This document shows positions 38,676-51,225 of a stretch of DNA of 64,000 nucleotides, piece after piece. The position numbers and the translations under genes were made by a program. The stretch comes from Polynucleobacter sp. TUM22923. GTDB taxonomy: Bacteria; Pseudomonadota; Gammaproteobacteria; Burkholderiales; Burkholderiaceae. The number at the start of each line of letters is the position of its first letter. The first letter of the stretch is position 1. The notes below the pieces were generated by a model that had not been told where the DNA came from, did no database searches, and was given only the letters and a program-made list of their open reading frames with translations. The DNA is taken from positions 806,001 to 870,000 of the forward strand of contig NZ_AP027274.1 of assembly GCF_030295705.1 (NCBI RefSeq). Reading direction: 5' to 3'.

Positions 38676-41261
38676 TTAAACGACGACAGTATCAGCAACG
38701 TCGCTGAACGTCTTGATCTTGTCAAAGTTCATGTACTGATAAACCTCAGCTGCTTTTGCGTTTAACGACTCTACTTGCTCGAAATATTCCTGTGGCGTTG
38801 GTAGGCGACCTAGCAGGGCGGCAACAGAAGCTAATTCTGCTGAAGCCAAATACACTTGGGTATCAATTCCTAAACGGTTTGGAAAGTTACGAGTTGAAGT
38901 AGAGACTGCAGTAGAGCCCTTTCGAATCTGCGCCTGATTACCCATACACAATGAACAGCCTGGACTTTCCATGCGTGCGCCGGTAGCCCCCAAAATGCCG
39001 TAGTAACCTTCTTCCATCAACATCATGGCATCCATTTTGGTTGGCGGTGCAATCCATAGGCGGGTAGGCATATCTTTCTTACCCTGAAGCACTTGGCCGG
39101 CAGCACGGAAGTGGCCGATATTAGTCATGCAGGAACCAATAAAGACCTCATCAATTTTTGCACCAGAAACTTCTGATAAAAATTTCACATCATCAGGATC
39201 GTTAGGGCAGGCCAAGATAGGCTCTTTGATATCGTTCATATCAATTTCAATAATCTCGGCGTAGTCAGCATTTGCATCCGCCCGAAGTAACTCTGGCTTA
39301 GCAATCCATGCTTCCATCGCTTTGATACGGCGCCCTAAAGTACGCTTATCTTCATATCCATTCGCAATCATCCACTTCATTAGGGTGATATTGGAGCGCA
39401 TATATTCAATAATGGGTTCTTTATTGAGTTGAACTGCACAGCCGCCAGCAGAGCGCTCTGCAGAAGCATCTGACAGCTCAAAAGCTTGCTCAACTTTCAG
39501 CTCTGGTAAACCTTCGATTTCTAAGATGCGTCCTGAGAAAATATTCTTCTTGCCTTGCTTGGTAACCGTTAACAAGCCCTTCTTAATGGCATACAAAGGA
39601 ATTGCATTAACCAGATCACGCAAGGTGATGCCGGGCTGCATCTTGCCCTTAAAGCGAATTAAGACTGACTCTGGCATATCTAGAGGCATAACACCGGTTG
39701 CCGCCGCAAAGGCTACTAAACCTGAGCCGGCCGGAAAGGAAATACCAATTGGAAAGCGGGTGTGGCTATCGCCGCCAGTGCCGCAAGTGTCTGGTAAGAG
39801 TAAGCGATTGAGCCAACTATGAATAACGCCATCACCCGGGCGCAGTGAAACACCACCACGATTGGTCATAAAAGCGGGTAGCTCATGTTGAGTGCGAATA
39901 TCTACTGGCTTTGGATATGCGGATGTATGACAGAAAGATTGCATCACTAAATCAGAGGAGAAGCCTAAGCAAGCTAAATCTTTCAACTCATCACGCGTCA
40001 TTGGGCCAGTAGTATCTTGAGAGCCGACAGTAGTCATATGGGGTTCGCAATAAGTCCCGGGGCGAATACCTTGACCCTCAGGTAGACCACATGCACGGCC
40101 GACCATTTTCTGCGCCAAGGTGAAGCCTTTTTTGTTGTCAGGCGGACTTACTGGTACACGGAATTCGGTTGAAGCAGGCAAGCCAAGCGCTGCTCGTGCT
40201 TTAGCCGTTAATCCACGTCCGATGATCAGTGGAATTCGTCCACCGGCACGCACTTCATCCAAAATTACAGGTGACTTGAGTGAAAATGCGGCAATTTCTT
40301 GGCCATTTTTAAATGCTTTACCGGCATAGGGTTGCAATTCAATTTCGTCGCCCATGTTCATTTGGGAAACATCGAGTTCGATTGGCAGGGCGCCAGAATC
40401 TTCCATGGTATTAAAGAAGATAGGGGCAATATTGCTACCAAGACAAACACCTCCAAAGCGTTTGTTAGGAACAAAGGGGATATCTTGACCCGTCCACCAC
40501 AACACCGAGTTAGTCGCAGATTTGCGTGATGACCCGGTTCCAACCACATCACCTACATAGGCAATCTGGTTCCCTTTTTTCTGCAGGGCTTCAATTTGCT
40601 TCATTGGTCCACGCACACCAACTTCATCTGGATCAATACCTGGTCGTGGGTTTTTTAGCATGATGGTGGCATGCAGGGGAATATCTGGGCGACTCCAAGC
40701 ATCCGGAGCGGGGGACAAATCATCGGTATTGGTTTCACCAGTCACTTTAAATACAGTGAGCTTCATACTTTCTGGTACAGGGGATCTGCTGGTAAACCAC
40801 TCAGCATCTGCCCAGCTTTGCATAACACCCTTAGCGTAAGCATTGCCTTTTTCAGCAAGTTCTTGAACATCATGGAAGTAGTCAAACATCAGGAGCGTTT
40901 TCTTAAGGGCCGCTGCCGCTGTGGCTGAGCACTCTGAATCTGAGAGCAGCTCAACTAGCGGTTTGATGTTGTAGCCCCCAAGCATGGTGCCCAATAATTG
41001 GGTAGCTTGAATACGGGAAATTAGCGGTGATTTTTCAGTGCCTTTTGCAAGCGCGTCCAAAAATTCAGCTTTTACTTTAGCTGCCTCGTCTACTCCGGCA
41101 GGTACACGATTGGTAATGAGATCTATCAACTCATTTTCTTTGCCCGCTGGCGGGTTCTTCAACAGACCGATCAACTCCGCTGTTTGATCCTTTGTTAAAG
41201 GAAGTGCTGGTATACCAAGGGCCGTGCGTTCGGCAAGTTTAACGTTGTAGGCTTCTAGCAT
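38676..41261 (-). CDS. acnB: aconitate hydratase B
   Basis: Citrate-cycle aconitase of 861 residues, also able to hydrate 2-methyl-cis-aconitate. The N-terminal HEAT-like domain starts [21 protein letters not shown]. The 4Fe-4S ligands lie in [11 protein letters not shown] and [11 protein letters not shown], and [14 protein letters not shown] is the first aconitase signature. Length is normal. The upstream spacer holds a likely -10 box and a perfect palindrome, suggesting a repressor-controlled promoter. Confidence 0.96.
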   Translation of the reverse strand: MLEAYNVKLAERTALGIPALPLTKDQTAELIGLLKNPPAGKENELIDLITNRVPAGVDEAAKVKAEFLDALAKGTEKSPLISRIQATQLLGTMLGGYNIKPLVELLSDSECSATAAAALKKTLLMFDYFHDVQELAEKGNAYAKGVMQSWADAEWFTSRSPVPESMKLTVFKVTGETNTDDLSPAPDAWSRPDIPLHATIMLKNPRPGIDPDEVGVRGPMKQIEALQKKGNQIAYVGDVVGTGSSRKSATNSVLWWTGQDIPFVPNKRFGGVCLGSNIAPIFFNTMEDSGALPIELDVSQMNMGDEIELQPYAGKAFKNGQEIAAFSLKSPVILDEVRAGGRIPLIIGRGLTAKARAALGLPASTEFRVPVSPPDNKKGFTLAQKMVGRACGLPEGQGIRPGTYCEPHMTTVGSQDTTGPMTRDELKDLACLGFSSDLVMQSFCHTSAYPKPVDIRTQHELPAFMTNRGGVSLRPGDGVIHSWLNRLLLPDTCGTGGDSHTRFPIGISFPAGSGLVAFAAATGVMPLDMPESVLIRFKGKMQPGITLRDLVNAIPLYAIKKGLLTVTKQGKKNIFSGRILEIEGLPELKVEQAFELSDASAERSAGGCAVQLNKEPIIEYMRSNITLMKWMIANGYEDKRTLGRRIKAMEAWIAKPELLRADANADYAEIIEIDMNDIKEPILACPNDPDDVKFLSEVSGAKIDEVFIGSCMTNIGHFRAAGQVLQGKKDMPTRLWIAPPTKMDAMMLMEEGYYGILGATGARMESPGCSLCMGNQAQIRKGSTAVSTSTRNFPNRLGIDTQVYLASAELASVAALLGRLPTPQEYFEQVESLNAKAAEVYQYMNFDKIKTFSDVADTVVV

Positions 41262-41327
41262 CGTGTTTCCTATTGGGTAAGAGTGATCAACAGTAAAAAC
41301 AGGCGGTGAATTACGCCCGATTTGTCT

Positions 41328-41361
41328 ATTGTAGATCTATTTTTCAGTCTTATATAAGACT
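41328..41361 (-). promoter_or_regulatory. acnB promoter -10 with overlapping 16-bp palindromic operator
   Basis: On the minus strand TACAAT (41333-41328) is a candidate -10 for acnB. Twelve bases upstream, AGTCTTATATAAGACT (41346-41361) is a perfect 16-bp palindrome that would cover the spacer and -35 region. A dimeric repressor bound there would block RNA polymerase. The cognate regulator is not visible. The rest of the 302-base acnB-pyrG spacer (41262-41563) is AT-rich and holds the pyrG promoter; I see no further gene in it. Confidence 0.55.
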
Positions 41362-41532
41362 TAATAAGGAAAATTGATGAATATTAATGAAAAAATGGAA
41401 AATATGGAATTAATAGCTTAAAAATTCACTAAAAATCGTCAAATCACACCCTATTTTGAAGCGAAATTATTCCTATTAATTCAAGAAAGCCTGCCTGCAG
41501 ATAGAAAAAGGCAAGCTTTACGAAGCTGTCGT

Positions 41533-41538
41533 TATAAT
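41533..41538 (+). promoter_or_regulatory. -10 box of pyrG promoter
   Basis: A consensus TATAAT 25 bases before the pyrG ATG. The expected -35 position reads GGCAAG and is a poor match, so strength is uncertain. Confidence 0.4.
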
Positions 41539-41560
41539 TACCATTTCTATCAGAGCATAA

Positions 41561-43225
<1,665 letters not shown>

Positions 43226-43232
43226 CCCGCCC

Positions 43233-43260
43233 AAGAAATAAGAAATAAGAAATAATAAAT
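43233..43260 (+). repeat. heptamer tandem repeat (AAGAAAT) x4 before kdsA
   Basis: Three exact copies of AAGAAAT and a fourth with one mismatch (AATAAAT) fill the pyrG-kdsA spacer, 20 bases before the kdsA start. Confidence 0.9.
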
Positions 43261-43280
43261 TTAGGAAATTTAAGAAATTT

Positions 43281-44144
43281 ATGAGCTCATTTAAGTTATG
43301 CGGATTTGATGTTGGGTTAAACCAGCGATTTTTCTTGATTGCCGGTCCTTGTGTCATTGAGTCAGAGCAGTCTGCTATGGATATTGCTGGCCAACTCAAA
43401 GAGATCACCAGCTCTTTGGGTATTCCCTTTATTTATAAATCTTCATTTGATAAGGCTAATCGCTCTTCTGGGACATCCTTTCGCGGACTGGGAATGGAAA
43501 AGGGCCTTGAAATTTTGGCTAGAGTAAAGCGGGAAATTGGCGTTCCGGTACTGACGGATATTCATGACATCAGTGAAATTGAACCAGTATCAAAAGTAGT
43601 TGATGTTCTCCAAACGCCAGCTTTTCTTTGCCGTCAAACGGATTTCATTAGGGCTTGTGCTCAAAGTGGTAAGCCGGTGAATTTTAAGAAGGGTCAATTC
43701 CTATCCCCCCATGAAATGCTCAATGTGATTGATAAAGCGCGTGATGCTGCTATTGAAGCAAAGCTTGCCGATCAATTCATGGTTTGTGAGCGGGGCGCTT
43801 CTTTTGGCTATAACAACTTAGTATCTGACATGCGTAGTTTGGCAATTTTGCGCGATACAAAAGCTCCTGTCGTATTTGATGCAACCCATTCAGTTCAACT
43901 GCCAGGGGGTCAAGGTCAATCCAGTGGTGGTCAACGTGAATTCGTCCCCGTATTGGCTCGTGCTGCAGTAGCGGTTGGTATTAGTGGTCTTTTTATGGAG
44001 ACCCATCCTGATCCATCAAAAGCATTATCAGACGGCCCCAACGCAGTGCCACTGAATCGAATGAAGGACTTGCTTGAATCATTGGTGGCGATTGATCTCA
44101 TTGTAAAAAAACCAGGGGTATTTCTGGAAGACAGTTTTAAGTAG
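43281..44144 (+). CDS. kdsA: 3-deoxy-8-phosphooctulonate synthase (KDO 8-P synthase)
   Basis: Enzyme of 287 residues that condenses arabinose 5-phosphate with phosphoenolpyruvate for lipopolysaccharide inner core. [23 protein letters not shown] and [10 protein letters not shown] are family signatures; [13 protein letters not shown] follows. The ribosome binding site is weak: the leader is A-rich, with AGGA 14 bases upstream of the ATG, downstream of a heptamer repeat. It implies a Gram-negative outer membrane with LPS. Confidence 0.95.
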   Translation: MSSFKLCGFDVGLNQRFFLIAGPCVIESEQSAMDIAGQLKEITSSLGIPFIYKSSFDKANRSSGTSFRGLGMEKGLEILARVKREIGVPVLTDIHDISEIEPVSKVVDVLQTPAFLCRQTDFIRACAQSGKPVNFKKGQFLSPHEMLNVIDKARDAAIEAKLADQFMVCERGASFGYNNLVSDMRSLAILRDTKAPVVFDATHSVQLPGGQGQSSGGQREFVPVLARAAVAVGISGLFMETHPDPSKALSDGPNAVPLNRMKDLLESLVAIDLIVKKPGVFLEDSFK

Positions 44145-44155
44145 GGTTGCTTTAA

Positions 44156-45487
<1,332 letters not shown>

Positions 45488-45524
45488 TTCTTTAACTACT
45501 TAGTCTGCTAAGATTTCTTAGACT

Positions 45525-45845
45525 ATGCGCATTATTATTTATTCTATGTTGTTGCTACTTCTGGCAATCCAATACCCACTATGGCTAGGTAAGGGTGGCT
45601 GGCTGAAGGTGTACGACATGGAAAAACAAGTCGAACTGCAGCAGGCTAAAAATAGCCTGCTCAGTTTGCGTAATGCGAAGTTAACGGGTGATGTTAAAGA
45701 CTTAAAAGAAGGTACGCGCGCCATTGAGGAACGTGCCCGCGTAGAGCATGGCATGGTTAAAGAAGGTGAATTTTTTGTCCAAATTCTGCCAACTGACAAA
45801 TCCTCTAAAAATACTACCAATGAGAAATCGGCCGTCACTAATTAG
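45525..45845 (+). CDS. ftsB: cell division protein FtsB
   Basis: Bitopic divisome protein of 106 residues. It has one N-terminal membrane helix ([18 protein letters not shown]) followed by a coiled coil (about residues 30-70) and the family motif [19 protein letters not shown]. It forms the FtsQ-FtsB-FtsL complex at midcell. Its place after eno is the standard location of ftsB. Confidence 0.92.
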   Translation: MRIIIYSMLLLLLAIQYPLWLGKGGWLKVYDMEKQVELQQAKNSLLSLRNAKLTGDVKDLKEGTRAIEERARVEHGMVKEGEFFVQILPTDKSSKNTTNEKSAVTN

Positions 45846-45859
45846 TAAACCGATAACCA

Positions 45860-46825
45860 TTAATGGCCGCTAGATGGCGGCCTTGTTGCATCCTCTAGTA
45901 GATCCGTCTTAAAAACTTGTCGGCAATCTACCGCATCAAAGCGATACATTTTTGTGCAAAAATCACACTCCGTTTCTACAGCACCTTGCTCTGCAAGAAT
46001 GCTTTCTACTTCTGCTTCTCCCAACATTCTCAATACATCTGCGACCTTCGTGCGCGAACAGCGGCATGAAAATGTAATTTGCCTAGAGGGAAAGCTTCGT
46101 ACACCATTTTCTGCGGATTCCTCTAAAAAGAGTCTTCGCAATATGGTTTCGGGCGGTAGCGAGAGTAGTTCATCATCGGTAATAGTTTCCCCCAAGGTCT
46201 GGATGCGAGCCCAGCCCTCTGCGGCCACTTGAGGGTCCAGGTGTACATGACCTCCAGAGTTGGGGAGGCGCTGTAACAGAAGCCCGCCAACATGAGTTTC
46301 ATTCGATGCTAGCCAAATGCGGGTATCCAACTGCTCAGAGTTTTGCATGTACAAAGCAATAGCTTCTGCTGCACTAGTAACCGGCTTGATGACAGTGCCA
46401 CGATGTTCTTGAAGCGCAACAATCCCTTGATAAGGGGGTTGACCTGGCTTGCGGTCTGCCGGGTCGAGCGTAATGACAAGGCGGCCTGTATTGTCAGCGT
46501 CCAACAGTTCTCCCAAAGTAGCATTGGGACTGATTGAGTCTGCATCTACAGAAAGCTTCACCGTTGCCCTCATACTCAAATCAGACTTACATTCCACCAC
46601 CAAGAGCTGAATAGGGCCCTTACTTTGGGCTTGAATAATCAAGGTTCCATCAAATTTGAGACTAGCGCTTAAAAGGGTCGCCGCACCCACAAAATCGCCC
46701 AATAAACGCCTAATGACAGGGGGGTCATTACGACGCTCGAGCACGGCCTGCCAGGCCGTACTAATGGACACAATTTCCCCGCGTACTGGGGCACCATCAC
46801 ACACAAAGACTAGTAGTTCGTTCAT
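45860..46825 (-). CDS. hslO: Hsp33 redox-regulated holdase chaperone
   Basis: Chaperone of 321 residues activated by oxidation. The C-terminal zinc switch has CRCS (C-x-C) and CDFC (C-x2-C) separated by about 30 residues, as required. The segment VGGLLLQRLP is typical of the substrate-binding domain. It converges on ftsB with 14 bases between stops. A GGCCGC/GCGGCC inverted repeat at 45865-45882 falls within its last codons and could serve as an ftsB terminator. Confidence 0.93.
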   Translation of the reverse strand: MNELLVFVCDGAPVRGEIVSISTAWQAVLERRNDPPVIRRLLGDFVGAATLLSASLKFDGTLIIQAQSKGPIQLLVVECKSDLSMRATVKLSVDADSISPNATLGELLDADNTGRLVITLDPADRKPGQPPYQGIVALQEHRGTVIKPVTSAAEAIALYMQNSEQLDTRIWLASNETHVGGLLLQRLPNSGGHVHLDPQVAAEGWARIQTLGETITDDELLSLPPETILRRLFLEESAENGVRSFPSRQITFSCRCSRTKVADVLRMLGEAEVESILAEQGAVETECDFCTKMYRFDAVDCRQVFKTDLLEDATRPPSSGH

Positions 46826-46915
46826 AGCGCAAAGTATCCACTTTTTTCCTGATTCAGAGAAGAAAATAGCGAAAATCGGTAATCAGGCTATGGTTGACCT
46901 GAGATAATATGGCTT

Positions 46916-48310
46916 ATGCACATACGTACACGCTTTGCCCCCAGCCCCACGGGCTTTATTCACCTTGGAAACCTTCGCAGCGCACTTTACCCCTGGGCGT
47001 TTGCTCGACATAATCAGGGTGATTTTATTCTGCGCATTGAGGACACGGATCTTGAGCGCTCTAGTCAAGAGGCGGTCGATGTCATCATCGAAGGCATGGC
47101 TTGGCTAGGTCTAGACTTAGATGAGGGGCCCATTTACCAAATGCAACGCATCGATCGCTATCGTGCGGTAGTCAAGCAAATGTTAGATTCAGGCTTGGCT
47201 TATCCCTGCTACATGAGTGAGGAGGAGCTTAACCAAATTCGCGATCAGCAAATGCTGGATAAAGAAAAGCCCCGTTATAACGGACGTTGGCGTCCTGAAC
47301 CTGGCAAAACGCTGCCAGCCATACCAACAGATGTAATGCCAGTGATTCGCTTTAAGAATCCAATTGGGGGCTCTGTAATTTGGGATGATGCTGTGAAGGG
47401 CAAAATTGAAATCAGTAATGATGAGCTTGATGATTTAGTCATTGCTCGACCTGACGGCACTCCAACCTACAACTTTTGTGTTGTGGTTGATGATCTTGAT
47501 ATGAAGATTACGCATGTGATCCGAGGTGATGATCATGTAAACAATACGCCACGACAAATTAACATCATGAAGGCGCTCGGTGGTGAACTGCCGGTCTATG
47601 CCCATCTACCCACAGTCTTGAACGACTCTGGCGAGAAAATGAGTAAGCGTAACGGCGCTATGAGTGTTCGTGATTACCAAAAGGCGGGGTACTTACCTGA
47701 AGCTATTCTGAACTATTTAGCGCGTTTAGGCTGGTCGCATGGTGATGCTGAGGTGTTTGCGAAAGAGCAATTTGTTCAATGGTTTGATTTAGCAAGCTTG
47801 GGTCGCTCACCAGCACAACACAACCCTGAAAAACTACTCTGGCTTAATCATCAGTACATACAAAATACTGATTCCAAGCAATTAGCTGAGCTCACAAAGC
47901 CATTTGCGCACGTACTTGGTATTGATACAGAAAATGGGCCAGACTTTGTTCAGGTCGTAGGCCTGCTTAAAGATCGCGCTAATACCTTGATTGAAATTGC
48001 GGAAGGGGCAAAGCTTTTTTATCTGCCAGCGCCAACTCACACCTCAGATCAGATTGCGGCCAATATTGCTAAGGATATTGTTCCAGCACTGCAGGATTTA
48101 ATCAAAGCCATTGAAGTGATTGAACCAAGTAAAGAGGCGTATGGGGCAGTATTTAAGCAAGTTTTAGCCCAGCATCAGATAAAGATGCCAGCCTTGGCGA
48201 TGCCGGTGCGCTTCGCACTATTTGCGACCACGCAGACTCCGGCTATTGATTCCGTCCTAGTTGTACTGGGCAAGCAAGAAGTGCTAAATAGGCTTTCCAA
48301 GGTTGTCTGA
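46916..48310 (+). CDS. gltX: glutamate--tRNA ligase
   Basis: Class I aminoacyl-tRNA synthetase of 464 residues. The HIGH-type motif is [14 protein letters not shown] and the KMSKS-type motif is [22 protein letters not shown] and [14 protein letters not shown] support GluRS. GATAAT lies at 46903-46908, seven bases before the ATG, with no visible Shine-Dalgarno. A tRNA-Glu gene lies about 200 bases downstream within a three-tRNA cluster. Confidence 0.96.
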   Translation: MHIRTRFAPSPTGFIHLGNLRSALYPWAFARHNQGDFILRIEDTDLERSSQEAVDVIIEGMAWLGLDLDEGPIYQMQRIDRYRAVVKQMLDSGLAYPCYMSEEELNQIRDQQMLDKEKPRYNGRWRPEPGKTLPAIPTDVMPVIRFKNPIGGSVIWDDAVKGKIEISNDELDDLVIARPDGTPTYNFCVVVDDLDMKITHVIRGDDHVNNTPRQINIMKALGGELPVYAHLPTVLNDSGEKMSKRNGAMSVRDYQKAGYLPEAILNYLARLGWSHGDAEVFAKEQFVQWFDLASLGRSPAQHNPEKLLWLNHQYIQNTDSKQLAELTKPFAHVLGIDTENGPDFVQVVGLLKDRANTLIEIAEGAKLFYLPAPTHTSDQIAANIAKDIVPALQDLIKAIEVIEPSKEAYGAVFKQVLAQHQIKMPALAMPVRFALFATTQTPAIDSVLVVLGKQEVLNRLSKVV

Positions 48311-48318
48311 TAGATAAT

Positions 48319-48348
48319 TTGCGCAGCGGTACAAAAATAGGATAAAAT
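48319..48348 (+). promoter_or_regulatory. promoter candidate for the tRNA-Ala/Glu/Asp cluster
   Basis: TTGCGC (48319-48324), an 18-base spacer and TAAAAT (48343-48348) form a sigma-70-like promoter 44 bases before tRNA-Ala. Confidence 0.45.
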
Positions 48349-48391
48349 CTTGAATTGTTTTGAGTGTCTTGTAGTTTTATCACGGGATTAC

Positions 48392-48467
<76 letters not shown>

Positions 48468-48508
48468 AGCATTTGAAATTGCGGTATTAAGTTGTCATGT
48501 TGGTCCAG

Positions 48509-48584
48509 GTCCCCATCGTCTAGAGGCCTAGGACATCACCCTTTCACGGTGAGTACGGGGGTTCGAATCCCCCTGGGGACGCCA
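48509..48584 (+). tRNA. tRNA-Glu (anticodon UUC)
   Basis: A 76-base tRNA starting GTCCCCAT and ending GGGGACG-CCA. The loop CTTTCAC gives anticodon TTC. The T-arm is GGGGGTTCGAATCCCCC. Confidence 0.97.
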
Positions 48585-48660
48585 GATTTTTTGGCTGCAG
48601 TAACATGTAGTGTTTTAGTTTTTGCAGTCAGTAGTAAGTGATGTTTTACTCGATGTATTT

Positions 48661-48737
48661 GGAGCGGTAGTTCAGTTGGTTAGAATATCGGCCTGTCACG
48701 CCGAGGGTCGCGGGTTCGAGTCCCGTCCGCTCCGCCA
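48661..48737 (+). tRNA. tRNA-Asp (anticodon GUC)
   Basis: A 77-base tRNA starting GGAGCGG and ending CCGCTCCG-CCA. The loop CTGTCAC gives anticodon GTC. The T-arm is CGCGGGTTCGAGTCCCGTC. Confidence 0.97.
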
Positions 48738-48745
48738 AAGATAAT

Positions 48746-48773
48746 AAAAAAGCCACCTCTGGGTGGCTTTTTT
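48746..48773. terminator. bidirectional terminator after the tRNA cluster
   Basis: A-run, GCCACC, loop TCTG, GGTGGC and T-run make a short GC-rich stem of six pairs extended by six A-T pairs. It separates the tRNA cluster from the convergent M48 protease gene and just touches the end of that gene. Confidence 0.92.
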
Positions 48774-49596
48774 ATTTCTTGAGATTCGTAATTGTCGGCG
48801 GCTTTGAGGCCGCCTTATACAGTGGCTCCACCATAGGCATCAGTGCAGTGAGCTGCTCAATTCGGGTTTCCCCAGAAGGGTGGGTAGATAAGAATTCAGG
48901 TGAGCTCTTGTCTTTCGAAGCTTTTAGCATTTTTTGCCAAACGCTAATTGCCCCTGCAGGGTTATAGCCTGCTCTTGCTGCTAACTCTAGCCCAATGGCA
49001 TCAGCCTCTGTTTCATTTTCTCTGGAGTTTGGCAAAACAATTGCGTATTGAGCTGCTTGGTTAGCTAAGCTAACTGCTGATCCGTAGGGGCCCGCTACTG
49101 CCATAGCAATATTGACTAAGATACTTTGTGCCGCCGCTTGAGAAACACGTTCCCTGCCATGCTCACGGACTGCATGAGCGATTTCATGGCCCATGATTGC
49201 GGCTATCTCATCATCATTAAGATTAAGCTGCTCAATGATCCCCGTATAAAAAGTAATTTTTCCACCTGGTGCGCAGGTCGCATTGAGTGTTGGAGCATCA
49301 ATTAAAGTAAGGCGCCAGTCCCACTGTTTGGTGTCATCACGAAAGGCCTCTGTTTGCGGAATCAGTCGATTAGCGATTACCTTGAGACGATCATAGGTAG
49401 GCCCTGAGGTCACTAATATATTTTTATCTTTAGCCTTTTGGTTTTGCTCGTTATAGCTTGAAGCAGAAAGACGGTTGACGTCATCAGATGAGGCCATCAT
49501 AAACTGAGGGCGGGTAATGCCAACAGCACCGGGACGGGTAGTGTTAGCGCACGCCGTCAAGAGAAGGGTGCAGGCAAGGCCTAAACAAAAACGCAT
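48772..49596 (-). CDS. M48-family metallopeptidase lipoprotein
   Basis: Zinc protease of 274 residues with a signal peptide and lipobox LLLTAC (Cys16), so probably anchored in the outer membrane facing the periplasm. The zinc motif HEIAHAVREH lies at residues 137-146, and the third ligand Glu is in ENETEADAIGLELAARAGY. Such proteins (BepA, YcaL, LoiP types) clear misassembled outer-membrane proteins. No TPR domain like that of BepA follows, so it is closer to the short LoiP/YcaL group. Confidence 0.88.
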   Translation of the reverse strand: MRFCLGLACTLLLTACANTTRPGAVGITRPQFMMASSDDVNRLSASSYNEQNQKAKDKNILVTSGPTYDRLKVIANRLIPQTEAFRDDTKQWDWRLTLIDAPTLNATCAPGGKITFYTGIIEQLNLNDDEIAAIMGHEIAHAVREHGRERVSQAAAQSILVNIAMAVAGPYGSAVSLANQAAQYAIVLPNSRENETEADAIGLELAARAGYNPAGAISVWQKMLKASKDKSSPEFLSTHPSGETRIEQLTALMPMVEPLYKAASKPPTITNLKK

Positions 49597-49627
49597 CTGT
49601 AATTTAGGCCATTGCCTTTATAGCAAA

Positions 49628-50227
49628 TTACTTCTTTTTTGGTGCGGTAATTGATGCGGCCATTGCATCAAAATAAACCACCTTAACTTGCTCACCAACA
49701 TTTACGTCCGCCAAAAGCTGAGCATTCTTCACAGTCACTACTGTGACCTTACCACTTGGCCCCTTAACAGAAACTAACTTCTTGGCGCGATCAACCCCAA
49801 CAATGTCAGCAATGATGGTGGTAGTGTTCGAAATAGTACGGGTTGGTTTTTCTCCAGCCTTGGATATGGCTTCAGTAGATGTCTCCACTTTGCTGCGAAT
49901 GCCATCACTTTTTGTTTTAATTAACTCAATAGCTACGGCTAATTCATAGGACACATTTAAGCGATCACCTTTTTTAATTTGATCCAGACTCTTGATTTCT
50001 GGGCCGGCAACAAACTTAGATTCACCTTCTGCATTTTTAAAGTAGATGGTGCGGTTTTTTTTATCAACCTTAGTAACTACACCTTCATATAGCTGAAAAA
50101 TATTGTCGGTTACCGCGGCATCTATGACAACTGGCGCGGCGGCTGCCGGAGCTTGAGCCATCACTACGGCTGGACCTGTTAATACAGCGGTTGCAATTAG
50201 AGCGATTGAGGTGAGGTGAATTTTCAT
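49628..50227 (-). CDS. periplasmic protein of unknown function with two similar beta domains
   Basis: I do not recognise a named family. The 199-residue product has a Sec signal peptide ending near AQA (about residue 26). The rest has two similar segments, residues about 47-102 and 138-193. Each starts with a G-V-V-x-x-V-D-like strand, then a K-x-x-x-G or K-G-P-x-G turn, then I-K-x-G-D or V-N-V-G-E-Q, then V-x-Y. The pattern resembles small OB-like or DUF5666-like beta barrels. A Lys/Thr-rich linker joins them and the end is APKKK. It may bind metal or another ligand, but nothing shows this. It follows the M48 protease divergently from hyi. Confidence 0.6.
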   Translation of the reverse strand: MKIHLTSIALIATAVLTGPAVVMAQAPAAAAPVVIDAAVTDNIFQLYEGVVTKVDKKNRTIYFKNAEGESKFVAGPEIKSLDQIKKGDRLNVSYELAVAIELIKTKSDGIRSKVETSTEAISKAGEKPTRTISNTTTIIADIVGVDRAKKLVSVKGPSGKVTVVTVKNAQLLADVNVGEQVKVVYFDAMAASITAPKKK

Positions 50228-50380
50228 ATTTATCCTTAGTATTTAGTGACTATCTATTGATATTATCGTATTTCTAGCCCGTTTTTCACTTTATTGTGCA
50301 GCCCAACAATATCTAGGAAATTTGGGCGTCTAATTTGATAGTATCGAAGTTCGAATATTGCCTATTACCGAAGGATTGCC

Positions 50381-51157
50381 ATGCCCCGTTTTGCCGCTAA
50401 CCTCACTATGCTGTTTTCCGAAGTACCGTTTATGGAGCGCTTTGCGCTAGCGAAGACGGGGGGCTTTACAGCCGTAGAATTCCTTTTCCCTTATGCATTT
50501 GACCCAAAAGAAATAAGAAGTGCGTTAGATAACAATGCGCTCAAGCTAGTGCTTCATAATTTACCAGCAGGCGACTGGGATGCTGGCGAGCGGGGGATTG
50601 CCTGTAATCCAGATCGGGTTGAAGAATTTCGTGCTGGCGTAGCCAAGGCGATTGAATACGCAGCCGTACTAGGTGTTCCACAGCTGAACTGCCTTGCTGG
50701 AAAAGCGCCCTTAGACGTTGATCCCAAAAAGCTGCGAGATACCTTCGTTGCTAATCTTCAATATGCTGCTTCAGAACTCAAGAAGGTAGGGCTTAAGCTG
50801 CTAATTGAACCCATTAACACCTTCGATATTCCAGGCTTCTATCTATCACGCACAGCACAGGGCATTGAAATACTAGATGCAGTAGGAGCTGATAATGCCT
50901 ATCTTCAGTATGATATTTATCACGCACAGCGGATGGAAGGCGAACTGGCAAACACAATTCAAAAATACTTAGGCCGTATAGGACATATTCAACTTGCTGA
51001 TAACCCAGGTCGCAATGAGCCTGGATCTGGCGAAATTCATTATGATTTTTTATTCGGATTGCTCGACAAACTAGGGTACGCCGGTTATATCGGCTGCGAA
51101 TATAAGCCCCTCAAAACAACTGAAGCGGGACTTGGGTGGATGTCTAAATACGAATAA
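50381..51157 (+). CDS. hyi: hydroxypyruvate isomerase
   Basis: TIM-barrel enzyme of the xylose-isomerase-like family, 258 residues, converting hydroxypyruvate to tartronate semialdehyde. PRFAANLTMLFSEVPFMERF at the N-terminus, LLIEPINTFDIPGFYL with a metal Glu, YDIYHAQRMEG and GHIQLADNPGRNEPGSGEI are characteristic of Hyi. Tartronate semialdehyde reductase follows after 68 bases, forming a glyoxylate/glycerate module. Glyoxylate carboligase (gcl), often adjacent, is not here. Confidence 0.92.
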   Translation: MPRFAANLTMLFSEVPFMERFALAKTGGFTAVEFLFPYAFDPKEIRSALDNNALKLVLHNLPAGDWDAGERGIACNPDRVEEFRAGVAKAIEYAAVLGVPQLNCLAGKAPLDVDPKKLRDTFVANLQYAASELKKVGLKLLIEPINTFDIPGFYLSRTAQGIEILDAVGADNAYLQYDIYHAQRMEGELANTIQKYLGRIGHIQLADNPGRNEPGSGEIHYDFLFGLLDKLGYAGYIGCEYKPLKTTEAGLGWMSKYE

Positions 51158-51225
51158 TCGCCATTGATTAAGTCAGGTGATTTTTATAGCAAGCTATTAA
51201 TGAATAATGCAAAAAGGAAATTCTC

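Noticed and set aside
43233..43260. Heptamer array as a CRISPR
   Set aside because: Units are 7 bases, directly adjacent with no spacers, and there are no cas genes.
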